Part shown: positions 7,011-13,632 of the stretch, piece by piece
How positions within the stretch are numbered: position 1 is the stretch's first letter
Layout of the letters: the number at the start of each line of letters is the position of its first letter
Origin: UMGS1668 sp035447605
GTDB taxonomy: Bacteria; Bacillota; Clostridia; Oscillospirales; Ruminococcaceae
Direction: 5' to 3'
DNA length: 16,382 nt
Assembly (NCBI GenBank): GCA_035447605.1
Contig: DAOTHJ010000030.1
Span: 1 to 16,382 of the forward strand
Translations under genes and position numbers: made by a program
The notes under the pieces: generated by a model
Seen by the model: the letters and a program-made list of their open reading frames with translations, nothing else
Databases searched by the model: none
Told to the model about the DNA's origin: nothing

Positions 7011-7663
7011 TCGCTCTCCCCTTCCGGCTTTCTTTGGCTCTGATAATAGGCGCAGATCTCCCTGAGCACGCAGCGATCGCATTGGGGCCTTCTTGCGATG
7101 CAGACCGCCCGGCCGTGGAGCACGAGACGGTGGCAAAACATGTTCGATTCCTGAGGATCGAGCAAGGCGCGCAGCTCGGTCTCGCATTTGGCCGGGTCCT
7201 TGGTCGTCGTCAGGCCAAGCAGATTCGTGATGCGGATGCAGTGCGTGTCGCAGACGACCGCAGGTTTTCCGTAGACGTCGCCGACCACGAGGTTCGCGGT
7301 CTTTCTGCCGACGCCCGGCAGCTTGGTCAGTTCCTCCACGGTATCGGGTACGATCCCGCCGTATTCGTCGCGAAGAATGCGGCACATCTCTTTAATGTCG
7401 TGCGATTTTGTCTTATAAAAGCCGCAGGAGTAGATGATCTCGCCGATATCGGATTCCTCCGCGTCGGCAAGCGCCCCGACGGTCGGGTATTTACCGAACA
7501 GAACCGGCGTAATCAGGTTGACGCGCGCGTCCGTGCACTGCGCGGCGAGGCGCGTCGCGATCAGGAGCTCATGCGGCTTTATGTATTCCAGCGAGCAGAC
7601 GGCGTCCGGATAAGCATCCTTTAACAGCGCGGTCGCTTTCGCGGCTTTTTCGGCGTTTGTCAT
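7007..7663 (-). CDS. nth: Endonuclease III (DNA glycosylase/AP lyase)
   Basis: Base-excision repair enzyme that removes oxidised pyrimidines and cleaves abasic sites. The 218-aa product has the helix-hairpin-helix LPGVGRKTAN (115-124) with catalytic Lys121, catalytic Asp139 in CDTHC, and the C-terminal [4Fe-4S] loop with Cys188, Cys195, Cys198 and Cys204 (spacing 6-2-5, as in the family). The residues around Asp139 are C-D-T-H-C rather than the common V-D-T-H-V, a mild variation. The gene is wedged between two amino-acid biosynthesis genes: its ATG (7661-7663) overlaps the leuA stop and its TGA overlaps the cimA start, both as ATGA, so all three are likely cotranscribed and coupled. Confidence 0.95.
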   Translation of the reverse strand: MTNAEKAAKATALLKDAYPDAVCSLEYIKPHELLIATRLAAQCTDARVNLITPVLFGKYPTVGALADAEESDIGEIIYSCGFYKTKSHDIKEMCRILRDEYGGIVPDTVEELTKLPGVGRKTANLVVGDVYGKPAVVCDTHCIRITNLLGLTTTKDPAKCETELRALLDPQESNMFCHRLVLHGRAVCIARRPQCDRCVLREICAYYQSQRKPEGESE

Positions 7664-9339
7664 TTCGTACCCCTTTCCATGCGGTTGATGGCGGAAACCA
7701 AAGCGTTGACCGAGGCGGCCATGATGTCTCCGTGGATGCCGATGCCCCAGATCGTCTCGCGGCCGCCGTTGCTGATGCCGACGTAGGCTGCCGCCAGAGA
7801 GCTGGTGCCCTTTTCATCCTCGAGGGCGTGCTCGGAGTAGCTGGTCAGATGGAACTGATAGCCAAGGTTCTCTTTGAGAGCGTTCGCCACGGCGTTCAGA
7901 TGTCCGTTTCCGGTCGCGGAGAGCTCCCGCCTCTCACCGTCTTTCATCACGACGATTTTGGCGGAGATCCGCTTCTCCGGGAGGTTTATAAAATCCGCCG
8001 CCGTAATATCCAGCGGATCAAAGTAGTTGATATATTCTTTCCGGAAGATCTCGAAAACTTCTTCCGGCATCAGTTCCTTGCCGAGCTGGTCGGAGGCGGA
8101 CTTGACCGTTTTGCCGACGTCGGGCATCATCTTCGGCGGAAGATGATAGCCGTAATTCTGGGAGATCAGATAGCCGATGCCGCCCTTGCCGCTCTGGCTG
8201 TTGATGCGGATGACGCTGTCCTCCAGTTTCCGTCCGATATCTTCCGGATCGATCGGCAGATACGGCACGTTCCAGTGGGCGCTCTTCCCTTCCTTATACC
8301 ATTCAATGCCTTTGGCAATCGCATCCTGATGGGTGCCGGAAAATGCCGTAAACACAAGCTCGCCGCTGTAAGGCTGGCGGTCGGGCACCATCATGCCGGT
8401 ATCTTCCTCGCTCATGCTCACAAGGGACGGCAGATCGGAAAAATCGAGGCCCGGGTCGATTCCCTGAGAATAGAGATTCAGCACGATCGTGACAAGATCG
8501 ACGTTGCCGGTCCGCTCGCCGTTGCCAAAGAGCGTTCCTTCCACGCGCTCGCCGCCGGCCAAAAGCCCCATCTCCGCGTCCGCGACGCCGCAGCCGCGGT
8601 CGTTGTGCGGATGAAGCGAGAGGACGATGCTGTCCCGGTAAGGCAGTCTCCGGTTCATATAGGCGATCTGGGCGCCGTAGACATGCGGCATCGAGAGCGA
8701 GACCGTCGCCGGCAGGTTGATGATCGCCTTTTGTTCCGGCGTCGGCTGCCAGATATCCAATACGGCGGAGCAGATCGCCAGCGCGAAATCCGGCTCCGTG
8801 CCGGTAAAAGCCTCCGGCGAATATTCAAACCGGAGATTCCCGTCAAAATGTTCCGCTTCCTCTTTGATCCAGCGGGCTCCGTTTTCCGCAAGCTCCAATA
8901 CTTCCTCTTTGGTCTTGTGGAAGACCTGCTCCCGGTGCGCAACAGAGGTGGCGTTATACAAATGCATAATGACGTTTTTCGCGCCGCGGACACAATCGAA
9001 GGTTCTTTGGATCAGCTCCTGTTTCGCCGGAGTCAGCACCTGAATCCAGACGTCGTCCGGGATGCGGTCTTCGTCGATCAGACGGCGGATGAAATTATAT
9101 TCCGTCTCCGAGGCGGCGGGAAACCCGACTTCGATCTCCTTGAAGCCGATCTTCAGCAGGGATTCAAAGAAAATCAGCTTCTCCGCGACGTTCATCGGCA
9201 CAACGAGCGCCTGGTTGCCGTCCCGGAGATCGACGCTGCACCAGACCGGGGATTTTTCGATATAGAGCTTCTCCGTCCAGCTCATGTCCGGATGCTCCGG
9301 CGCAATGAAATTTCTCGTGTACTTCTCAAAATTCTTCAT
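7660..9339 (-). CDS. leuA: 2-isopropylmalate synthase LeuA (yeast/actinobacterial long type)
   Basis: Condenses 2-oxoisovalerate with acetyl-CoA, the committed step of leucine synthesis. The 559-aa product carries SVDLRDGNQAL (35-45), metal motif HPHNDRG (243-249), GNGERTGNVDL (272-282), and a C-terminal regulatory domain (about 430-559), where leucine feedback normally acts. The N-terminal extension before the barrel (about residues 1-30) and the overall sequence resemble the LEU4/actinobacterial branch rather than the shorter E. coli-type enzyme. ATG 9337-9339 is preceded by AGGGAG at 5 nt. It is the first gene of a transcript that continues into nth and cimA. No leuB, leuC or leuD is in the window. 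The leader is only about 30 nt, so there is no room for a T-box or attenuator. Confidence 0.93.
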   Translation of the reverse strand: MKNFEKYTRNFIAPEHPDMSWTEKLYIEKSPVWCSVDLRDGNQALVVPMNVAEKLIFFESLLKIGFKEIEVGFPAASETEYNFIRRLIDEDRIPDDVWIQVLTPAKQELIQRTFDCVRGAKNVIMHLYNATSVAHREQVFHKTKEEVLELAENGARWIKEEAEHFDGNLRFEYSPEAFTGTEPDFALAICSAVLDIWQPTPEQKAIINLPATVSLSMPHVYGAQIAYMNRRLPYRDSIVLSLHPHNDRGCGVADAEMGLLAGGERVEGTLFGNGERTGNVDLVTIVLNLYSQGIDPGLDFSDLPSLVSMSEEDTGMMVPDRQPYSGELVFTAFSGTHQDAIAKGIEWYKEGKSAHWNVPYLPIDPEDIGRKLEDSVIRINSQSGKGGIGYLISQNYGYHLPPKMMPDVGKTVKSASDQLGKELMPEEVFEIFRKEYINYFDPLDITAADFINLPEKRISAKIVVMKDGERRELSATGNGHLNAVANALKENLGYQFHLTSYSEHALEDEKGTSSLAAAYVGISNGGRETIWGIGIHGDIMAASVNALVSAINRMERGTK

Positions 9340-9360
9340 ATTGTCTCCCTAAATCCCCCG

Positions 9361-9404
9361 GAATATATATATTCTAAGAATATCCGTTTTTTTGGCAATG
9401 TCAA
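9361..9404 (-). promoter_or_regulatory. leuA promoter with overlapping AT-rich palindromes
   Basis: Minus-strand TTGACA (9399-9404), 16 bases, then TATTCT (9377-9382). Two palindromes overlap the -10 and start region: a 15-mer with 7-bp arms ATATTCT/AGAATAT around one base (9369-9383), and GAATATATATATTC (9361-9374). They could be a repressor site for the leucine/isoleucine operon; which protein binds is unknown and no regulator gene is nearby. Confidence 0.65.
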
Positions 9405-9498
9405 GATTTTGCTTTTTTAGAGCCGAAACCGGGCGCGGGAGATCTTGAATGAGGTTGAACGGGATCTTATGGGTCGGCGCTTTCTTTTGCCATTCCGG

Positions 9499-9526
9499 AA
9501 AAACAAAGAGGAAATAGAGCCTCTTT
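9499..9526 (-). terminator. Terminator-like hairpin with no gene upstream
   Basis: On the minus strand AAAGAGG pairs with CCTCTTT (9520-9526 with 9505-9511, 8-nt loop), followed by GTTTTT. The nearest upstream minus-strand gene is the malic enzyme, beyond the oppositely oriented GNAT gene, so it may end an unannotated small transcript or shield leuA from readthrough. Confidence 0.45.
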
Positions 9527-9898
9527 TATCTGCGTAGACCCAATTTTGAAGGTCAATGTCACCCATGATTTCGGCCCCTTTTCCCTTTTGCTTATCCGAA
9601 TTCAATTTCCGCACTGTCTTTCCGGATGATCCAGCGGCAAACCGAAAAAAACGCAGAAATCGGTCCTTCAAAAAAGAGGCCCGTCTTCCCTGGAGTTCCA
9701 TCCCCGTGAAATCCTTGTTATTGAAAAACTATCATGTGAGGGCTTTTAGTTTTCATTCATGCGGCGGGCAAATGCTCTTGTGCCGATGGGGTTTGCCCGT
9801 AGGGGTGAAATTTCATGTGCCGGATTTTTGGCCGTGCGGGCATCCGGAGAAAAGCAAGCTGCCGGCCAATTCTGTAAAAGACATCGGAGACGGGCCCC
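9527..9898. other. Intergenic region rich in inverted repeats; no protein gene supported
   Basis: Between 9722 and 9847 four inverted repeats follow one another: TGAAAAACTA with TAGTTTTCA (9722-9755, one bulge), CGGGCAAA with TTTGCCCG (9765-9799, 8 pairs), TGAAATTTCA (9806-9815) and CCGGAT with ATCCGG (9820-9847, with an inner GCC/GGC stem). The rest of the stretch (9527-9721) shows no structure I can support. Possible reading frames here are short, Arg/Lys-rich or cross the hairpin at 9499-9526, so I do not call them. A structured small RNA is possible; its strand and ends are unclear. Confidence 0.4.
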
Positions 9899-9927
9899 TT
9901 GCAAACGCCTCCGGAAAAGGATATAAT
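9899..9927 (+). promoter_or_regulatory. Sigma-A promoter for the GNAT gene
   Basis: TTGCAA (9899-9904), 17 bases, then TATAAT (9922-9927), 28 bases before the ATG at 9956, leaving a short leader with the SD GAAGGGGG. Confidence 0.75.
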
Positions 9928-9955
9928 TTTCCTATTGACGGAAGGGGGCTTTTTT

Positions 9956-10387
9956 ATGGCGGAAATCACGATGAAGACCGAGGATAACCGAAACGACGCC
10001 TATTCGGTGCGCATGGCCGTCTTTGTTGCGGAACAGGGCTATCAGAACGAGTTTGACGACATCGACAACGTTGCCCGCTTTGCCACGATCTACTGCGACG
10101 GCAAATGCGTCGGCACCGGGCGCATCTTCCCGGATCCGAAGGGCGAGGCCGGCACCTGGCAGGTCGGGCGGATCGCCGTACTGAAGGAGTACCGGAAGCA
10201 TCATCTCGGTGCCGCGGTGCTCACCGCCCTCGAGGTCATCGCAAAATCCGAGCATGCGAAGAAGATCAAGCTCCTTGCACAGGAGAGCGCCGTCGGATTT
10301 TATGAGAAATGCGGATACGGAACCTCCGATGCGCCCGTCGCCTACGACGAAGGTCACCCGCACCACTGGATGGAAAAAGCCATCTGA
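9956..10387 (+). CDS. GNAT family N-acetyltransferase (ElaA/YjcF-like)
   Basis: A 143-aa acetyl-CoA-dependent N-acetyltransferase; the acceptor is unknown. The GNAT fold is shown by strand 4 and helix 3 (WQVGRIAVLKEYRKHHLGAAVL, about 68-89) containing the acetyl-CoA pyrophosphate loop around RKHHLGA, and by the strand 5/helix 4 motif ending FYEKCGY (115-121). The opening segment with VFVAEQGYQNEFDDID (about 22-37) and the terminal HPHHWMEKAI resemble the ElaA/YjcF group. ATG 9956-9958 has AAGGGGG 7-8 nt upstream; an upstream in-frame ATG near 9899 would start on the promoter. It is the only plus-strand gene in the interior, monocistronic, between its own promoter and a strong terminator. Confidence 0.88.
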   Translation: MAEITMKTEDNRNDAYSVRMAVFVAEQGYQNEFDDIDNVARFATIYCDGKCVGTGRIFPDPKGEAGTWQVGRIAVLKEYRKHHLGAAVLTALEVIAKSEHAKKIKLLAQESAVGFYEKCGYGTSDAPVAYDEGHPHHWMEKAI

Positions 10388-10401
10388 AAATTTTATCTGA
10401 T

Positions 10402-10444
10402 AAAAAACAGCCGCAGCCCGATATGGGGCAGCGGCTGTTTTTTT
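10402..10444 (+). terminator. Strong Rho-independent terminator after the GNAT gene (probably bidirectional)
   Basis: AAAAAACAGCCGC (10402-10414) pairs with GCGGCTGTTTTTT (10431-10443), ending in a run of seven T. The inner loop can add a GCCC/GGGC stem. The A and T runs on both sides would also allow termination of minus-strand transcripts coming from the convergent malic enzyme gene. Confidence 0.92.
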
Positions 10445-10666
10445 AATGCACGATTAATTTTCGGGGCCTTTTTCGCCGACCGCAGAAAACGGAACTCCTT
10501 GGATTTCCCGGTCCGCAGCCGATCTCTTTTGCAAAACCGGTGAATTTCCCGGAAGCGCAGGCAAGCAGCAATTTCAGATGCTTTGCCTGACCGATGCGGA
10601 AAGATTCTCTATCCAGGCTTTGAGGATCCTGGTTTCCGTTTCAAACGGTATATGCCGCCCGGGATT
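10445..10666. other. Convergent intergenic region with two hairpins
   Basis: No gene seen. Two inverted repeats: CAGGCAAGCA with TGC(T)TTGCCTG (10558-10589, one bulge) and CCAGG with CCTGG (10613-10632). Neither has a T tract on the minus strand, so I cannot assign a dedicated terminator to the malic enzyme gene. Confidence 0.4.
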
Positions 10667-11836
10667 TCAGATCCTTGCGACGCCGGATTTTCTGGCCGCC
10701 TCCGCGACCGCCGCGGCGACCGCATTGCAGATACGAGGGTCAAACGGCTGCGGAATGATATATTCGGCGGAGAGATCCTCGCCGACCAGAGCCGCCAGCG
10801 CATGCGCGGCGGCGAGCTTCATCTCGTCGTTGATCTCGGAGGCACGGACATCGAGCGCCCCGCGGAAGATGCCCGGGAACGCCAGCACGTTGTTGATCTG
10901 GTTCGGCAGATCGCTTCTGCCGGTTGCCGTGACCGCCGCGCCGTGCGCCTTGGCCTCATCTGGGAAGATCTCCGGGACCGGATTCGCGCAGGCGAAGATG
11001 ATCGGATCCCTCGCCATCGTCTCCACCATTTCTCCGGTCAGCACGCCCGGCGCGGAGACGCCGATGAAGACGTCCGCCCCCTTGACCGCCTCGGCGAGAG
11101 GGCCGGCGATACGCGAAGGATTTGTCATTTCTGCAAGTTCGGCCTTCGCGGAATTCAAATTCCCGCGGCCGACGTAAATCGCGCCGCTCCGGTCACAGAC
11201 AATCCCCTCTTTTGCGCCCGCGCGGAGCAGGAGCTTCGTGATCGCGGTTCCGGCGGCGCCGGCACCGTTTACAACGAAGCGGATTTCACCCATCCGTTTT
11301 CCAACGATCTTCAGCGCGTTGAGAAGCCCGGCGAGCGTGATGACTGCGGTGCCGTGCTGGTCGTCGTGGAAGATCGGGATATCGCAGATCTCCTTGAGCC
11401 GACGCTCGACCTCAAAACAGCGGGGTGCGGAGATATCCTCGAGGTTGACGCCGCCAAAACTGCCCGCGAGCAGCGAAACGGTTTTTACGATGTCGTCCGG
11501 ATCCTTGGAGCGGATGCAAAGCGGAATCGCGTCCACACCGCCGAACTCCTTAAAGAGCACGCACTTGCCCTCCATGACCGGCATCCCGGCCTCCGGGCCG
11601 ATGTCTCCGAGCCCGAGGACCGCGGTGCCGTCGGTGACGACCGCCACGGTATTCCAGCGCCCGGTCAGCTCATAGCTCTTGGAGAGATCTTTCTGGATTT
11701 CAAGACAGGGCGCCGCAACGCCCGGCGTATAGGCCAGAGACAGCGCTTCCGGCGAATCGACGGCCACCTTGGAATCGACCGTCAGTTTTCCGCGCCATTC
11801 GTAATGCGCTTTCAGGGATTCTTTCTGATAATCCAA
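10667..11836 (-). CDS. NADP-type malic enzyme (oxaloacetate-decarboxylating malate dehydrogenase), TTG start
   Basis: Oxidatively decarboxylates malate to pyruvate and CO2, yielding NAD(P)H. The 389-aa product is the short bacterial form without the C-terminal phosphotransacetylase-like domain of E. coli MaeB. Visible features: AYTPGVAAPC with the catalytic Tyr36, catalytic Lys91, metal ligands Glu133-Asp134 in NLEDISAPRC and Asp158-Asp159 in HDDQHGTA, the nucleotide fold GAGAAG (191-196), and ANPVPEIFPDEA. Cofactor choice cannot be read with certainty. The start is TTG 11834-11836, placed exactly 7 nt after a perfect AGGAGGT (11844-11850); no ATG lies nearby. It follows fumC on the same strand after 301 bases, so the pair forms a fumarate-malate-pyruvate segment. 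A hairpin sits just before the SD. Confidence 0.93.
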   Translation of the reverse strand: MDYQKESLKAHYEWRGKLTVDSKVAVDSPEALSLAYTPGVAAPCLEIQKDLSKSYELTGRWNTVAVVTDGTAVLGLGDIGPEAGMPVMEGKCVLFKEFGGVDAIPLCIRSKDPDDIVKTVSLLAGSFGGVNLEDISAPRCFEVERRLKEICDIPIFHDDQHGTAVITLAGLLNALKIVGKRMGEIRFVVNGAGAAGTAITKLLLRAGAKEGIVCDRSGAIYVGRGNLNSAKAELAEMTNPSRIAGPLAEAVKGADVFIGVSAPGVLTGEMVETMARDPIIFACANPVPEIFPDEAKAHGAAVTATGRSDLPNQINNVLAFPGIFRGALDVRASEINDEMKLAAAHALAALVGEDLSAEYIIPQPFDPRICNAVAAAVAEAARKSGVARI

Positions 11837-12137
11837 AGAAGTTACCTCCTGTTAAGATCCCGGACGGGCTGCCGCCGGGAATTCTTTTATAAAACAGATT
11901 TTTTCGTATCTTCCGTACCCGCGCAGGCCGCCCGGCTGCTCGATCCGCACATCCGTAAGGCGGAGGTTGCTGCTGCAGCTGAAAAATTAGGCATCGCAAA
12001 GATCTCAAATTCCGGGCTGCACATGCCGCTCAAACCGGGATTCATGTTTTCCTCATGGTATCCACCGGAAGTCAAATCTCGTCCCGGCCCAATTCACCTG
12101 TGCCGTTCGGTCTCTTCCAAGTTGCTGAGTGAAGGCG
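11837..12137 (-). other. fumC-malic enzyme intergenic region with pre-SD hairpin
   Basis: Holds the malic enzyme SD (11844-11850) and, 7 nt before it, a hairpin TCCCGG/CCGGGA (11858-11880, 11-nt loop) that could affect translation. A TATAAA-like -10 lies near 11888 but has no good -35. A 52- to 62-codon minus-strand frame in 11887-12075 is not convincing as a gene. No terminator after fumC is visible, so the two genes may share a transcript. Confidence 0.45.
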
Positions 12138-13499
12138 TCACACCATTTTCTTCGGGTCGAGGGCCTCCTCGGCTTCCTCTCTTGAGAGGAAGTCGAGCGC
12201 TTCGGCGGCTTCGGCGAGCGTGCAGTCCTTTGCAAAAGCATAGTTTGCAACCTTCGCCGCGTTTTCATAGCCGATCCTCGGATTGAGCGCCGTGACGTTC
12301 ATCAGCGACCGGCGCAGGTTTTCGGCCATTTTTTCTTCATTCGGCACGATTCCGCGGACGCAGTTTTTCTCAAAGGAACGCATCGCGTCGGCCAGCAGCC
12401 GCGCCGACTGAAGGAAGTTGTAGATTGTGACGGGCAGGAACACATTGAGCTGGAAGTTGCCCTGCGAAGCCGCAATTCCGACGGCCGTGTCATTTCCCAT
12501 CACCTGTACGGCGACCATCGTGACCGCCTCGCACTGGGTGGGGTTGATTTTGCCCGGCATGATGGAGCTGCCCGGCTCGTTTGCCGGAATGGTCAGTTCG
12601 CCGATCCCGCAGCGCGGCCCGGAGGAAAGCCACCGGATGTCGTTCGCAATCTTCATCAGATCCGCCGCAAGGGCTTTCATCGCACCGTGCTCGCCAACGA
12701 AGGCGTCGAGGCTTGTCAGCGCGTGAAACTTGTTTTCCGCCGTGACAAACGGAAGCCCGGTCAACGCCGCCAGCTTCTCCGCCGAAAGAGTATCGAATTC
12801 CTTCGGCGCATTGAGTCCGGTGCCGACGGCCGTCCCGCCGAGCGGAAGCTCACAGAGATCTTTGAGGCCCGCCGTGAGCATGCCGCGGTCTTTATGCAGC
12901 ATGGCGCGCCAGCCGCTGACCTCCTGCGAAAAGCGGATCGGCACCGCATCCTGAAGATGGGTGCGGCCGACCGTGATCACGCCGGGATATTCGTTTTCCA
13001 GCCGGTGGAACGCGGCCGCCAGAGAATCCAGCGCGGGCAGCAGCTCCTCCTCGACCGCCTGCACGGCCGCAATCCGCATGGCGGTCGGGAACGTATCGTT
13101 TGAGCTTTGGGAACGGTTCACGTCGTCGTTGGGGTGCAGGGCTTCCCTTCCGGCAAGCTGATTTCCCCGGTGCGCAATGACCTCGTTGAGATTCATATTC
13201 GTCTGGGTACCGCTTCCGGTCTGCCAGACGCGCAGCGGGAATTCACCGTCGAGCTTCCCCGCCAGAATCTCGTCGCAGACGGCGCAGATCAGGCCGCATT
13301 TTTCTTCCTCCAGCACGGAAAGCCCGGCATTCGCCTGCGCGGCGGCTTTTTTCAGCAGCGCAAAGGCGTGGATCACCTCCGCCGGCATCGTCTCCGTGCC
13401 GATCACGAAATTTCGGAGGCTCCGCTGCGTCTGGGCACCCCAGTACCGTTCCTCCTCCACAAGCACTTCTCCAAGGGAATCATGTTCTTTTCTGTACAT
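12138..13499 (-). CDS. fumC: Class II fumarate hydratase FumC
   Basis: Iron-independent fumarase interconverting fumarate and malate; a cytoplasmic homotetramer. The 453-aa product shows all superfamily blocks: SGTQTNMN (96-103), NRSQSSND (128-135), GRTHLQDA with the catalytic-region His181, and the signature GSSIMPGKINP (310-320). The end is slightly shorter than E. coli FumC (467 aa) but intact. I chose ATG 13497-13499 because GGGAGG lies 7 nt before it and the product then starts at the usual place; the open frame up to 13592 would cross the typA terminator. The next gene on the strand is the malic enzyme. A fumarase of this type in an anaerobe fits a partial reductive or oxidative TCA branch. 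Confidence 0.95.
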   Translation of the reverse strand: MYRKEHDSLGEVLVEEERYWGAQTQRSLRNFVIGTETMPAEVIHAFALLKKAAAQANAGLSVLEEEKCGLICAVCDEILAGKLDGEFPLRVWQTGSGTQTNMNLNEVIAHRGNQLAGREALHPNDDVNRSQSSNDTFPTAMRIAAVQAVEEELLPALDSLAAAFHRLENEYPGVITVGRTHLQDAVPIRFSQEVSGWRAMLHKDRGMLTAGLKDLCELPLGGTAVGTGLNAPKEFDTLSAEKLAALTGLPFVTAENKFHALTSLDAFVGEHGAMKALAADLMKIANDIRWLSSGPRCGIGELTIPANEPGSSIMPGKINPTQCEAVTMVAVQVMGNDTAVGIAASQGNFQLNVFLPVTIYNFLQSARLLADAMRSFEKNCVRGIVPNEEKMAENLRRSLMNVTALNPRIGYENAAKVANYAFAKDCTLAEAAEALDFLSREEAEEALDPKKMV

Positions 13500-13546
13500 C
13501 CCACGGCCTCCCATCGGCGTACGACGGATTATTTTCTTAATCATAT

Positions 13547-13584
13547 AAAAAGGCCCCGCAGCTTTTTCTTCTGTAAGGCCTTTT
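13547..13584 (-). terminator. Rho-independent terminator of typA
   Basis: Minus-strand AAAAGGCC pairs with GGCCTTTT (13577-13584 with 13548-13555; loop 21 nt with an inner CAG/CTG pairing), followed by further T and ATATG. It lies about 50 bases after the typA stop and before fumC. Confidence 0.75.
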
Positions 13585-13632
13585 GATTTCACAGGTGCAC
13601 GTTTTCCCGCGCCGGAAAACGCAGGCCGGCAA

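Noticed and set aside
7011..7385. Long N-terminal extension of CimA
   Set aside because: It is the nth gene read in another frame, Arg/Pro/His-rich and without similarity; the real start overlaps the nth stop as ATGA.
9340..9370. T-box or attenuator controlling leuA
   Set aside because: The predicted leader is only about 30 nt and has none of the T-box conserved elements.
7657..9420. Very long plus-strand frame opposite leuA (and similar ones opposite rqcH, the malic enzyme and typA genes)
   Set aside because: Mirror frames caused by GC-biased third positions of the real genes; products are His/Arg/Asp-rich with no family likeness.
9417..9701. Minus-strand frame of 94 codons, or its 49-codon part starting MGDIDLQNW at about 9566
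   Set aside because: The shorter start has a fair SD (AAAAGGGG), but the product is Arg/Lys-rich without family likeness and runs through the terminator-like hairpin at 9499-9526.
11887..12075. Small minus-strand protein (52-62 aa) between fumC and the malic enzyme gene
   Set aside because: Only a weak GAGG before the internal ATG, no recognisable domain and low-complexity Ala/Ser composition; I cannot support it.
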